Assembly (NCBI GenBank): GCA_035629775.1
Contig: DASPHG010000051.1
Coordinates: 1 to 64,000 of the forward strand
Length of the DNA: 64,000 nucleotides
Direction: 5' to 3'
From: DASPHG01 sp035629775
Lineage (GTDB): Bacteria > Actinomycetota > Thermoleophilia > Solirubrobacterales > Thermoleophilaceae
Below, piece by piece: positions 8,223 to 17,028 of this stretch. The number at the start of each line of letters is the position of its first letter. The stretch's first letter is position 1. The translations under genes were made by a program, and so were the position numbers. The notes beneath the pieces were generated by a model. The model saw only the letters and a program-made list of their open reading frames with translations. It had not been told where the DNA came from and ran no database searches.

Positions 8223-9205
8223 CCGCAGGCGTCGCCTTCGACGCCCGCGATGCCGTCGGCCCCGAGCTCCGCGGCTGGGGGCGCTACGCGCGTGACCTGC
8301 TCGCCGCGCTCGAGCGGCGCACCGACGTGGACGTCCACGCCGTAGCCGGTGCGTGGCCCGGGCCCGAGCTCGTCTGGGAGCAGGTCGCGCTGCCGCGGAT
8401 CCTGCGGCGCGAGCAGGCGGCGCTCGTGCACGCCCCGAACTGCTTCCTGCCGCTGCGACGTCCGTGCCCCGGCGTCGTCTCGATCCACGACCTCGCCTGG
8501 GAGGAATACCCGGAGGACTTCGCGCGCACGACGGGGTGGAAGTACCGCACCTTCGCGCCGCGTGCCGCGCGTTCGGCGGAGCGCGTCATTTGCATATCCG
8601 AGTTCACTCGCGACGACGTGGCCCGCCGCTACGGCGTGAGCGAGGAGAAGCTCCGCGTGATCGGCGCGGCGCCGTCACTCGCGATCGGCACCGGCGAGCC
8701 GCCCGCGGGCCCATACATCCTCGCGGTGGGAGACCTGCGGCGGAAGAAGAACTTCGGCAGGCTCGTCGAGGCCTTCGGGCGCCTGCGCGAGGATGGCCTC
8801 GAGCAGCGCCTCGTGATCGCCGGCCGCGACGCCGGCGAGGCGGCCCGCCTGCGCGCCCCCGGCGTCGAGCTGCCCGGCTACGTGTCCGACGAACAGCTCG
8901 ACGCGCTCATGCGCGGCGCGGACCTGCTCGTCCACCCGAGCCTCTACGAGGGATTCGGCCTCGTGATCGTCGAGGCGATGGCACGCGGCACCCCGGTGGC
9001 CGCCGCGCGCGCGACCGCGCTGCCCGAGACGGGCGGCGACGCCGCGCTCTATTTCGACCCGCTCGACGTGGCCGACATCGCGGCAACGATCACCCGGGCG
9101 CTAGGCGAGGCGGGGCTCGGCGAACGCGGCCGCGCACACGTCGCGAACCTCTCGTGGGACCACACCGCGGCGCGCACGGCCGCCGTCTACCGGGAGCTCC
9201 TGTGA
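8219..9205 (+). CDS. GT4-family glycosyltransferase
   Basis: A 328-residue GT-B enzyme. Its start is a TTG overlapping the phosphatase stop (TTGA), giving (L)TAGVAFDARDAVGPELRGWG; no ATG lies in the conserved N-terminal region. N-terminal features are RGWGRYARDLL and VSIHDLAWEEYPEDF. The donor half has YILAVGDLRRKKNFGRLVEA and YEGFGLVIVEAMARGTPVA. It resembles mannosyltransferases of the WbdA/PimB type. A stop/start overlap (GTGA) also joins it to the following GT2 gene, so the run is strongly coupled. Confidence 0.87.
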   Translation: MTAGVAFDARDAVGPELRGWGRYARDLLAALERRTDVDVHAVAGAWPGPELVWEQVALPRILRREQAALVHAPNCFLPLRRPCPGVVSIHDLAWEEYPEDFARTTGWKYRTFAPRAARSAERVICISEFTRDDVARRYGVSEEKLRVIGAAPSLAIGTGEPPAGPYILAVGDLRRKKNFGRLVEAFGRLREDGLEQRLVIAGRDAGEAARLRAPGVELPGYVSDEQLDALMRGADLLVHPSLYEGFGLVIVEAMARGTPVAAARATALPETGGDAALYFDPLDVADIAATITRALGEAGLGERGRAHVANLSWDHTAARTAAVYRELL

Positions 9206-10158
9206 CCACGACGATCCTCCTGATCTCGACCGACCGCGCGGCCGAGCTGCGGCACTCGCTGCCGGCCGCGCTGGCGCAGGAGGACGCCGAGGTCGTCGTG
9301 ATCGACAACGCATCGGACGACGAGACGCCCGACATCGCCTCCTCCCTGGGCGCCGGGCACCTGCGGCTGCCGCGGCGCGTGTCGTGGGCGGCGGCCAACA
9401 ACGCCGGCATCGCCGCCGCCGAGGGCGACTCGGTCTTGCTGCTGAACGCCGACTGCTTCCTCGAGCCGGACTTCCTGAGCCACGCCCGCGCGCGGCTCGC
9501 CGAGCCTGGCGTGGGCGCCGTCGCGCCCAAGCTCGTGCGCACCCTCGGGCCGGAGGCCGGCGACCGCCTCGACCTGCTCGACGCGGCCGGGATCAGGATG
9601 ACCCGGACGCGCAGCAACAACCTCGTCGGCCACGGCCGGCCGCGGCTGGCCTACGACACGCCCGGGCTCGCATTCGGCGCCGACGGCGCCGCGGCGCTCT
9701 ACCGGCGCGAGATGCTCGCCGACTGCGCGGTGGAGGGCGAGGTGCTCGACCCTGCCTTCGAGAAGTGGGCCTCGGACGTGGACCTCGCCTGGCGCGGACA
9801 TCTGATGGGCTGGAAATGCGCCTATGAGCCGCGGGCGGTGGCCTACCATGTCCGCAGCTACGGGCCCAGCAGCCGCGCTTCGGTTCCGGAGGCCGACCGG
9901 CGCGTGCAGTTCCGGAATCGCTATCTGATGATGCTGAAGAACGACTCCCCCGCCTCGTTCACGGGCGACCTCCCACGCGTCGCCGGATACGAAGTCCTGG
10001 CGCTGGGCTACGCGATCCTGCGCGAACGCCATCTCCTGCCCGGCTACCGCGAGGCATTCGAGCTGGCGCCCGCGGCGCGGCGCAAGGGACGGCTGATCGC
10101 GCGCATGCGCACCGCCGACCCGCGCACCGTCCCGTTCGGACTGGAGCCCGCCCCGTGA
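9202..10158 (+). CDS. GT2 family (rhamnosyltransferase-like) glycosyltransferase
   Basis: A 318-residue GT-A enzyme. It has VVVIDNASDDETPDIA, the AANNAGIAAAEGDSVLLLNA stretch ending in the donor-site Asp, and the late FEKWASDVDLAWRGHLMGW motif. These are hallmarks of the rhamnosyltransferase-like (WcaA/GT2) subfamily. The GTG start overlaps the upstream stop (GTGA). The C-terminal 80 residues (YLMMLKNDSP, then LRERHLLPGYREA) are a common membrane-associated tail. It probably extends the same oligosaccharide as its neighbours; the sugar is not determinable. Confidence 0.86.
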   Translation: MTTTILLISTDRAAELRHSLPAALAQEDAEVVVIDNASDDETPDIASSLGAGHLRLPRRVSWAAANNAGIAAAEGDSVLLLNADCFLEPDFLSHARARLAEPGVGAVAPKLVRTLGPEAGDRLDLLDAAGIRMTRTRSNNLVGHGRPRLAYDTPGLAFGADGAAALYRREMLADCAVEGEVLDPAFEKWASDVDLAWRGHLMGWKCAYEPRAVAYHVRSYGPSSRASVPEADRRVQFRNRYLMMLKNDSPASFTGDLPRVAGYEVLALGYAILRERHLLPGYREAFELAPAARRKGRLIARMRTADPRTVPFGLEPAP

Positions 10159-10967
10159 GCGCGGTCCCCGCCCGCAACGGCCAGGGCCCGGCGCCGCCCG
10201 CGCTCGTGCTCGCGGACGAGCACCTCGAGCCCAGCCGCCTGTTCGACCTCCCGATCGAGACCGAGCCGCCGGCGGACCTCCTGCGGCGCATCATCGGCTT
10301 CACCGAGGGCACCGAGCGCAAGCGCGTCGCCTACGTGAATGCGCACGTGATCAACCAGTCATTCGACATCCCCGAGGTGCGGCGCGCGCTCATGTCGTCG
10401 CACGTCGTCTACTGCGACGGATACGGCGTGCGGCTGGCGGCGAAGGCGATCGGCCGCCCGGTGCCGCACCGCATGACCGGCGCGGACTGGATCTGGGGCG
10501 TCGCCGCGCTGTGCGAGGCAGCCGGGCGGTCGCTCTACCTGCTGGGCTCCGACCCGGGCGCGTCCGCCGAGGCCGCCGCGGAGCTGCGCCGCTGGTACCC
10601 GTCGCTCGAGATCACGGGCACCCACCACGGGTACTTCGACCTCGGCGGCCCGCACGACGAGCGCGTGATCGAGCACATCAACGAGCACCGCCCCGACATC
10701 CTGCTCGTCGGCATGGGCACGCCGCAGCAGGAGGTGTGGGTCGAGCGCCACTTCGACCAGGTCGAGGCGACAGTCGTCTGGACGGTGGGGGCACTCTTCG
10801 AGTACGTATCGGGCCGCATCCCGCGCGCGCCGCACTGGATGTCGGACAACGGGCTCGAGTGGATCTTCCGGCTCGCGGTCGAGCCGCGGCGCATGTGGCG
10901 GCGCTACCTCCTGGGTAACCCGGTCTTCCTGAGCCGCGTGCTCGGGGAACGGGCCCGCCGCCGCTGA
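10155..10967 (+). CDS. WecG/TagA/CpsF family glycosyltransferase
   Basis: A 270-residue GT26 enzyme. Recognisable blocks are FTEGTERKRVAYVNAHVIN, VYCDGYGVRLAAKAIG, RMTGADWIW, LYLLGSDPGASAEAAAELRR, LLVGMGTPQQEVWVERHF and VVWTVGALFEYVSGR. The family adds N-acetylmannosamine-type sugars to undecaprenyl-diphospho-GlcNAc or related intermediates on the cytoplasmic face (TagA in wall teichoic acid, WecG in enterobacterial common antigen). The GTG start forms a GTGA overlap with the GT2 gene. The N-terminal 35 residues are poorly conserved. It implies the locus builds a polyprenyl-diphosphate-linked glycan. Confidence 0.92.
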   Translation: MSAVPARNGQGPAPPALVLADEHLEPSRLFDLPIETEPPADLLRRIIGFTEGTERKRVAYVNAHVINQSFDIPEVRRALMSSHVVYCDGYGVRLAAKAIGRPVPHRMTGADWIWGVAALCEAAGRSLYLLGSDPGASAEAAAELRRWYPSLEITGTHHGYFDLGGPHDERVIEHINEHRPDILLVGMGTPQQEVWVERHFDQVEATVVWTVGALFEYVSGRIPRAPHWMSDNGLEWIFRLAVEPRRMWRRYLLGNPVFLSRVLGERARRR

Positions 10968-10969
10968 CC

Positions 10970-12871
10970 GTGAGCCCACGCACGGCGCTGGCCATCGCGG
11001 CGCCGGCTGTGCTGGCACTGCTCCTCGCCGGCTGGGGCGGCGTGCACACGATCGCGGTCGAGGACATTCTCGACTCGCTCCAGGCGGTGCTGCGCGCCGC
11101 GATCGCCGCCCTCCTCCTGTTCGTCGTCTGCGGGTTCGGCCTGACCCGCCTCCTCCTGCCTGCCCACGCGCGCCGCTTCGAGCTGCTGTGGCTTCTGGCG
11201 GTCGGCGCCTGCGCGAGCGGGGTTGCGATGACGCTGCTCGGGTTCGCCTACGTCCCGTTCAAGCTGTCGCTCGCGCTGACGCTGGCGGGCGGGGTGGCGC
11301 TCGGCGCCTACGCCCACCGCCGGAGCGGCGGCGGGCGGCCGCCCATCGGCTTCGTGCGGTGGCCCCTCTACATCGCGGCGCTCCTGGCCGCGGTCGCGCT
11401 GATCCCGTACTTCGCGGCGGGGTTCCCCACGGTCACCGGCGAGGGGTCGGACGCCTACCACGCGGTGGGCGCGGCCGAGTTCCTCCAGCACAGCTATCCG
11501 ACCGCCGTCGACGCGGACGCCCCGCTCGACCAGATGCCGGTGCGCTGGGGCTCGAAGCACGCCATCTACTACGTCCTCGGGGCGGTCGCCATGCTGTCGG
11601 GGCTCGAGCCGTACGAGACGCTCGCGCCGCTCGCCGCGGTGATCTTCGGGATCGCCATCCTCGGCTTCTTCCTCCTCGCGCGCGAGCTGCTCCAGGCTTC
11701 GCGCACGGCGGCGCTCGTCGCCGCGGGCGTGGTCGGCCTCGACGCCATGGTGCTCCACACCGTCGTCCACCCCTACTTCAACCAGACGTGGGGCTTCGTC
11801 GCTTTCCCCTTCTCGCTCGTCGTGGCCTGGTGGTCCGTGCGCGACCGCCATCGCGGGGCGATGGTCCTGCTCGCGCTGTTCATGCTCGTCGAGGGGCTCG
11901 CCTACCCCCTCGCGCTGCCGATCCCGCTGCTGGCGATCGTCGCGATGCTCGTCTACGACCTGCGCGACCGCCGCCGGCGCGGTGTGCCCAGCGCGCTGCC
12001 GCCGCTGCGAGAGCTCTGGAACGGCGGGCGCGCGCTCATCTGGATCGTCCCGCTGGCGGTGCTCCTGGCGATACCGGTTGCAGCGGCCGCGGGGAAGATG
12101 TGGGACGCGTTCGTGTTGGTGGTCGACCCGAACGCGTCGCTCGAGAAGTGGGCGGGCGACATCTTCAAGTTCATCCCCGCCTACAGGTTCTTCGCCCTCC
12201 CGACCGAGACGCTCTGGTTCGTTCCCGTCGCGATCATGATCGGCCTCGCCGCCTGGCTGCTGACGAAGCTGCCGCGACCGCTCGCCTGGGGGCTCGGAAC
12301 GGTGCTGGTCCTGTTCCTCGCGGCGGCGGTCTACTTCCGCCAGCGCCTGCACGGGCAGTACTTCGAGTTCAAGACGCTCGCGTTCGCGGCGCCGCTCCTG
12401 ATCGCGTGCGCGGTGGTCGCGCTGTCGCGGCTCGGACGCGTCGGAATCGCGGTGCTCGTCGCGCTCGTCGTCTCGGCCGAGCTGAGCGCCCGCCAGGAGA
12501 TCCGGGCCCGCGGGCACCAGCTCAGCGAGGACCAGCTCGAGCTGCGCGAGTGGGCCGCCGCGCTGCCGGCCGACGCCTCGATCCGGCTCGACATCTGGGC
12601 GCCGCGTCAGCTCTGGGGCTCGTACATGCTCGCCCAGCGGCGCCTGTGCACGCTCCGGCCGCTGACGGGCACCGACTACCCGCAGGTCGTCCGCTCGCGA
12701 AAGGCGGACTACATCCTGGTCGACCCGTTGGCCGCGCGGTACTACCGCGGCCGGCCCTTCGACGCCGCGGGCGGGCCGATCCGCTCGAACGACGAGTACA
12801 AGCTCTACCGGATGAAGCCGAGCGTGCCGGGCCCGGAGAACTGCTCCCGCCGGATGCTCTTCCCCCAATGA
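10970..12871 (+). CDS. large multi-pass membrane protein, GT-C-like
   Basis: A 633-residue protein with roughly thirteen hydrophobic stretches, a large periplasmic-type loop after the sixth (VTGEGSDAYHAVGAAEFLQ) and a soluble C-terminal domain of about 130 residues (RQEIRARGHQLSEDQLELRE onward). Topology and the acidic, aromatic first loop suggest a GT-C glycosyltransferase or a related glycan-processing protein, but I see no definite catalytic motif. The GTG start is 2 bases after the WecG-like stop, and the end overlaps the FkbM methyltransferase as ATGA. Wzy-type polymerase is an alternative, less likely beside an ABC exporter. Confidence 0.68.
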   Translation: MSPRTALAIAAPAVLALLLAGWGGVHTIAVEDILDSLQAVLRAAIAALLLFVVCGFGLTRLLLPAHARRFELLWLLAVGACASGVAMTLLGFAYVPFKLSLALTLAGGVALGAYAHRRSGGGRPPIGFVRWPLYIAALLAAVALIPYFAAGFPTVTGEGSDAYHAVGAAEFLQHSYPTAVDADAPLDQMPVRWGSKHAIYYVLGAVAMLSGLEPYETLAPLAAVIFGIAILGFFLLARELLQASRTAALVAAGVVGLDAMVLHTVVHPYFNQTWGFVAFPFSLVVAWWSVRDRHRGAMVLLALFMLVEGLAYPLALPIPLLAIVAMLVYDLRDRRRRGVPSALPPLRELWNGGRALIWIVPLAVLLAIPVAAAAGKMWDAFVLVVDPNASLEKWAGDIFKFIPAYRFFALPTETLWFVPVAIMIGLAAWLLTKLPRPLAWGLGTVLVLFLAAAVYFRQRLHGQYFEFKTLAFAAPLLIACAVVALSRLGRVGIAVLVALVVSAELSARQEIRARGHQLSEDQLELREWAAALPADASIRLDIWAPRQLWGSYMLAQRRLCTLRPLTGTDYPQVVRSRKADYILVDPLAARYYRGRPFDAAGGPIRSNDEYKLYRMKPSVPGPENCSRRMLFPQ

Positions 12872-13692
12872 GCCGCGGGGACCTCTGGCGAACCCGTGCG
12901 GTCCGCTTCGCGGCCAGCTCCGAGCGGCGGCGGAACCCGCTGGCCGGCGCCTTCGCTGCGCCCGCGCGCGCGTGGTTGCGCCGGGGCGCGGTGCGGGTCC
13001 CGGCGGGCGCAGCCGCGGGACTGCGGCTTTCGCTCGAGCACCTCCCGGTCACCCACGCGCACGCCGCGGGCATCGCGTCGGGTTGGGTGGAGCACGAGGT
13101 GCAGGAGGCGATGCGGCGCCACCTCGCGGGCGGCGGCGTCGTCTACGACGTGGGCGCGAACATCGGGTTCTTCGCGTTGCTCGCCGCCCGGCTCGTGGGG
13201 CCGGCGGGGCATGTGTACGCCGTCGAGCCGGTGGCAGAGAACGCTGATGCGGTCAGGGCGAACGCCGAGCTGAACGACTTCGAAAACGTGACCGTCGTCG
13301 AGCGGGCGGCGGGCGCCACGACCGGCCGCGAACCGCTGCTCGTCGTCGCCGACGCGAGCTGGTCGCATCTCGCGGCCCGCGGAAGCCATCCGCAGACCGC
13401 GCGAACCGTCGAGGTGGAGGTGGTGGCGCTCGACGAGCTGGTCGCCGCCGGCGAGATTGCGCCGCCGACCTTCGTGAAGATCGACGTCGAGGGCTCGGAG
13501 GCCGACGTGCTGAACGGGATGCGCGAGTCGCTCCGTCAGCACCGTCCGATCATCGTCTGCGAGCTCCACGACACGAACGCCGAGGTGGCCGACGCGCTCG
13601 AGGAGCTCGGCTACGAGGTGACGAGCCTGGAGGGCCCGCAGCCGTTGCGCGAGGCCCCGCCGGACGTCCACGTCATCGCACGGCCTCGGTAG
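12868..13692 (+). CDS. FkbM family methyltransferase
   Basis: A 274-residue SAM-dependent methyltransferase. It shows VVYDVGANIGFFALLAARLV (SAM-binding), VYAVEPVAENADAVRANAEL and the FkbM signature FVKIDVEGSEADVLNGM, then IIVCELHD. Proteins of this family in polysaccharide loci O-methylate sugars. The ATG overlaps the membrane-protein stop (ATGA), and it is last in the six-gene rightward run. Its final 20 bases overlap the end of the convergent GT4 gene, so both 3' ends share sequence on opposite strands. Confidence 0.88.
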   Translation: MSRGDLWRTRAVRFAASSERRRNPLAGAFAAPARAWLRRGAVRVPAGAAAGLRLSLEHLPVTHAHAAGIASGWVEHEVQEAMRRHLAGGGVVYDVGANIGFFALLAARLVGPAGHVYAVEPVAENADAVRANAELNDFENVTVVERAAGATTGREPLLVVADASWSHLAARGSHPQTARTVEVEVVALDELVAAGEIAPPTFVKIDVEGSEADVLNGMRESLRQHRPIIVCELHDTNAEVADALEELGYEVTSLEGPQPLREAPPDVHVIARPR

Positions 13693-14719
13693 CCGCCCGG
13701 ATCCGCTCCGCGACCCGGTCGTACGAGAAGTCGGCCGCGCGCGCGACCCCGCGCTCGAACAGCGTGCGGCGGAGCTCGTCGTCCGAGGTCGCCAGGTGGA
13801 GGAGCTCGGCGGCGAGCGCCGGGTCGCCGTCCTCCGCCCAGAGGACGGCATCGCCGCCCACCTCGGGCATCGCCGCCGCCGGCCGCGCGACCGCCGGCAC
13901 CCCGCTGGCCATCGCCTCGAGCAGCGGCACGCAGAAGCCCTCGTGCTCGGACAGGAGCACGAACGCGCTCGCCTCGGCGTAGGCGGCACGAAGGGCGGCG
14001 TCCGGGAGCCCCGCTCCCAGCTGGACGTTGCGCGCACCCACGTCGTCGATGAGGCGCTCGAGCCGGCCGCGGTAAGCATCGTTGAGGGGCTGGCCGCCGA
14101 ACAGGAGCCGCGCGTCCGGGCGGTGACGGCGCTGGTACAGCGCGAACGCACGGATCGCGAGGTCCGGCCGCTTGTGCGGGGTCACCCGCCCGATCGAGAT
14201 GACGAGCGGGTTGTCCTCCACGGGCCGCGGCGCCGCGGGTGCCGGCGGCAGCCGCTCCGGCTCGATCAGGATGTGGACGACCGCGGGATCGCGCGCCCCG
14301 GCGGCGCGCAGCTCGGCCGCGTTGAACTCGGAGACACCCGCGGCGGCGTCCATCGCGCGGACGAAGGCGGGGAGCCGCTCGCGGCCCAGGGTGCAGCTCA
14401 GCCCCATGCGCGGCTCGAACCGCCAGAACCACCGCGCCGAGGTGACGTTGTGGTAGACGAGCAGGGTGCGCGCGGGGATCTCGCGCAGCTGCTGCATGCC
14501 GGCCACCCACCCCGCGTAGTGGACGACCACGAGGTCGTCGGGCGCGGGCCGCAGGCGCTCGAGCGGCCGCACGCCGGCGGGCGCGCCCGGGGCGATCAAC
14601 GCCGCGTACAGGTCGCCCGCGACCCCCCAGCGCGCGAACAGGTCGCGGTAGGCGGTGAGCTGCCCGGTGACGGCGTCGAAGGGACCGACCGCACCGGTGG
14701 CCTGGTGGATCCGGCTCAA
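13673..14719 (-). CDS. GT4-family glycosyltransferase
   Basis: A 348-residue GT-B enzyme. The TTG start gives (L)SRIHQATGAVGPFDAVTGQL and overlaps the upstream stop as TTGA. A longer upstream frame is only GC-driven readthrough inside the neighbouring gene. The donor half contains LVISIGRVTPHKRPDLAIRA, LLFGGQPLNDAY and SEHEGFCVPLLEAMASGVP. The N-terminal half carries ARTLLVYHNVTSARWFW, a pattern seen in glycosyltransferases encoded next to Wzm/Wzt exporters. It is the last gene of the leftward export operon and probably acts on the exported glycan or its primer. Confidence 0.87.
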   Translation of the reverse strand: MSRIHQATGAVGPFDAVTGQLTAYRDLFARWGVAGDLYAALIAPGAPAGVRPLERLRPAPDDLVVVHYAGWVAGMQQLREIPARTLLVYHNVTSARWFWRFEPRMGLSCTLGRERLPAFVRAMDAAAGVSEFNAAELRAAGARDPAVVHILIEPERLPPAPAAPRPVEDNPLVISIGRVTPHKRPDLAIRAFALYQRRHRPDARLLFGGQPLNDAYRGRLERLIDDVGARNVQLGAGLPDAALRAAYAEASAFVLLSEHEGFCVPLLEAMASGVPAVARPAAAMPEVGGDAVLWAEDGDPALAAELLHLATSDDELRRTLFERGVARAADFSYDRVAERIRAATEAVR

Positions 14720-15060
14720 CTGTCGCGGTCGCGCGCGCGCTCGCGCTCGAGCACACGGAGCCGGTGCTCGACGTCGTGGAGGAGCGCCAGGTTGAAGCGC
14801 GTCTGCTGCGCCTCGAGCTCGGCGGTGTACTGGCGCAGCAGGCGAAGCAGCATTCGCTTCAGGCGCGTGACCGGCGCGCCGAACCTGCGCGTCGAGTGCA
14901 GCGTGGCCGGGTCCACGTCGATCGCCGCCCATTCGCAGAGCTGCTCGAAGCCGATGCGCTCGGATCCGATTCGGTCGAGGTCGGAGGGCGCCAGCGCGGG
15001 GTCGCCCTCGTGCTCGCCGCGGCGGCGGCGGGCCTCCTCGAGCGCCTCGTCCGGATCCAT
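14716..15060 (-). CDS. small coiled-coil protein of the export operon
   Basis: A 114-residue protein of no assigned family. The N-terminal half is acidic and charged (DEALEEARRRRGEHEGD). The C-terminal half is a Leu/Arg-rich amphipathic helix (RLKRMLLRLLRQYTAELEA, then FNLALLHDVEHRLRVLERER). This LLRLLRQYT.EQQ.FN-like pattern recurs, from memory, at the ends of glycosyltransferases and methyltransferases encoded beside Wzt. I infer a helical peripheral-membrane or scaffolding role. Its ATG overlaps the Wzt stop by one base (TGATG) and its stop overlaps the next TTG start, so it is translated with both neighbours. No signal peptide. Confidence 0.7.
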   Translation of the reverse strand: MDPDEALEEARRRRGEHEGDPALAPSDLDRIGSERIGFEQLCEWAAIDVDPATLHSTRRFGAPVTRLKRMLLRLLRQYTAELEAQQTRFNLALLHDVEHRLRVLERERARDRDS

Positions 15061-16244
15061 CAGCTCACCGCCTCCGTCCGACCGGCCACGGTCCACGTGC
15101 CGCGCAGGTCGGCGACCCCCTCGCCGGTGGCGACGTGCGCAACCGAGAAGCGCGCGACGCGGTCGAGCTGGCCTCCGAACGGCGGGTCCTGGTCGCCCAC
15201 GCCGGCGGACAGGTCGTAGTCGCCACCCAGGAGCGCGAGCCGCGGGATCTCGAAACTGGCCTCGAGCGTGTCCTCCACGGCCCCGATCGTCGCATCCGTG
15301 CGGAAGAGGAGCTCGCCTCGCTCGCCGCGGACCTCCAGCGCGAGCACGGCGCGCTCCGCCGGACCGGCGACCACCAGGTCCGCGCGGAGCACCTCGCCGG
15401 GTCGGAACATGTGCCGCACGCGGCCCTCGTCATCCTTCACCTCGAGCTCGGCGATCGTCAGCGCGCCGCCGGCCGAGGGGCGCAGCGATTGCGACCCGCC
15501 GCTCTCGGTGCCCAGCATGCGGTGGTAGTGCAGGAGCCCCTCGGCGACGCCGCCGTCGAAGGCCTTCTGCCCGGCGTCGAGCACCACCACCCGGTCGCAG
15601 ACGCGCTCGATCGCGGCGGGGTCGTGCGAGACGAGCACGAGCGTGGCGCCGCGCTCCATCTGCTCGGAGATGCGCGCCAGGCACTTGCGCTGAAACGACT
15701 CGTCGCCGACCGCGAGGATCTCGTCGATCAGCAGCACGTCGGCGTCCAGGTGGGCGACGATCGCGAAGCCGAGCCGGAGGAACATCCCCGTGCTGTAGGC
15801 CTTGACCGGCACGTCGATGAACTCGCCCAGCTCGGAGAACTCGACTATGCGATCGATCCGCTCCTCGATCTCCTCGCGATCGAACCCGTAGAGGGCGCCG
15901 TTCAGCCAGATGTTCTCGCGGCCGGTGAAGTCCTGGCCGAAGCCCGCGCCCAGCTCGAGCAGCGAGACAGTGCGCCCGCCGGTGTCCGCCCGGCCCGAGT
16001 CGAGCGGCACGATCCCGGCGAGGCAGCGGAGCAGCGACGTCTTGCCGGCGCCGTTGCGGCCCACCATCCCGACGGCCTCGCCCGGCTCTACGCGCAGATC
16101 CACGCCGCGGAGCGCGTGCACCTCGGTCGGGCGGCGGCTGCGGCGGCCGAACGAGACGGCCAGCTCCTTCAGCGTCTGCGAGCGCTCGTGCGTGACCTTG
16201 AACGAGCGCGTCGCCTCCTCGAGGACGATCTCGCCCGGCCTCAC
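15060..16244 (-). CDS. wzt: polysaccharide ABC exporter ATP-binding subunit with C-terminal substrate domain (Wzt-type)
   Basis: A 394-residue ATPase. Walker A is GMVGRNGAGKTSLLRCLAG near residue 57. The signature-helix region reads KAYSTGMFLRLGFAIVAHL, and Walker B is VLLIDEILAVGDESF. A beta-rich C-terminal domain (about residues 250-394) follows, matching the Wzt_C domain that binds the non-reducing end of a finished glycan. It powers export of lipid-linked polysaccharide with the adjacent permease. The GTG overlaps the permease stop as GTGA. The extended C-terminus suggests that chain-terminal modification, such as methylation, is recognised before export; locus methyltransferases fit this. 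Confidence 0.9.
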   Translation of the reverse strand: MRPGEIVLEEATRSFKVTHERSQTLKELAVSFGRRSRRPTEVHALRGVDLRVEPGEAVGMVGRNGAGKTSLLRCLAGIVPLDSGRADTGGRTVSLLELGAGFGQDFTGRENIWLNGALYGFDREEIEERIDRIVEFSELGEFIDVPVKAYSTGMFLRLGFAIVAHLDADVLLIDEILAVGDESFQRKCLARISEQMERGATLVLVSHDPAAIERVCDRVVVLDAGQKAFDGGVAEGLLHYHRMLGTESGGSQSLRPSAGGALTIAELEVKDDEGRVRHMFRPGEVLRADLVVAGPAERAVLALEVRGERGELLFRTDATIGAVEDTLEASFEIPRLALLGGDYDLSAGVGDQDPPFGGQLDRVARFSVAHVATGEGVADLRGTWTVAGRTEAVS

Positions 16245-17017
16245 AGGATCACCGCCAGGTCGCGCTCCATCCGCCGGAAGACGAGCGTCCCGAGCGCGAG
16301 CGCGGCGGTCCCCGCGCACGCCACGTAGACGAGGTAGGCCGTGTCCGGCGCCGTCCCCGCCCAGACGATCGTCCGCACCGACTCGACGAACGGAGCGATC
16401 GGGTTCGCCCACTGCAGCAGGTCGCCGATCAGCTCGTGGTCGTCGATGCCCGGGAAGTCCTCGACCGGCAGGAAGAGCGGCGTGACGAAGAACCACGGGA
16501 GGAGCCCCGCTGCGAGGACGGGCTCCATGTCGCGGAAGTGCGCGTGCAGGACCGCCACGAGCATCGACAGGCCGAGCACCAGGCAGAAGAGAAACAGGAC
16601 GACGAAGGGCAGCAGGAGCAGCGCCGGGTCGAAGGAGTCGCGCACCAGGAGCGCGACCGGCAGGAGCAGGACGAGCATCGCGATGAACGTGACGAGTTGG
16701 ACCGTCGCGACCGACGCGGGGATGGCCTCGCGCGGGAAGCGGACCTTGCGCACGAGCGGGGCGTTCAGCACGAGGCTGGGCGCGGCGGCGAGGAGCGCCT
16801 GCGAGAAGAAGACCCACACGATCAGCCCGGCCAGGAGGAAGATCGGGTAGTCGGGGATGTCGGCGACGTCGAGCAGCACCTTGAAGACCAGCGCGTACGC
16901 CCCCATGAGCACGAGCGGGTTGACCAGGTACCAGGCGATGCCGAGCGCGGTGCCCTTGTACTTCTGGCGCAGCTCCCTGCGCACCAGCTGCTCGAAGAGG
17001 AAGCGGTGGCGGAACAC
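16241..17017 (-). CDS. wzm: polysaccharide ABC exporter permease (Wzm-type)
   Basis: A 258-residue ABC-2 type membrane protein. The cytoplasmic N-terminal motif QLVRRELRQKYKGTALGIAW is typical of O-antigen and teichoic acid exporters. Six hydrophobic segments follow, and late ones contain PWFFVTPLFLPVEDFPG and WANPIAPFVESVRTIVW. The GTG at 17017 is the first canonical start, 11 bases after the previous stop. Longer readings lie inside the upstream gene. It forms the membrane channel with the Wzt-like ATPase that follows it. Confidence 0.9.
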   Translation of the reverse strand: MFRHRFLFEQLVRRELRQKYKGTALGIAWYLVNPLVLMGAYALVFKVLLDVADIPDYPIFLLAGLIVWVFFSQALLAAAPSLVLNAPLVRKVRFPREAIPASVATVQLVTFIAMLVLLLPVALLVRDSFDPALLLLPFVVLFLFCLVLGLSMLVAVLHAHFRDMEPVLAAGLLPWFFVTPLFLPVEDFPGIDDHELIGDLLQWANPIAPFVESVRTIVWAGTAPDTAYLVYVACAGTAALALGTLVFRRMERDLAVIL

Positions 17018-17028
17018 CGCCGCGGTTC

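Noticed and set aside
10904..12868. 654-codon reading frame on the minus strand opposite the membrane protein
   Set aside because: Arg-, Glu- and Asp-rich low-quality composition with no family motif. It mirrors the GC-rich third-position pattern of the real + strand gene.
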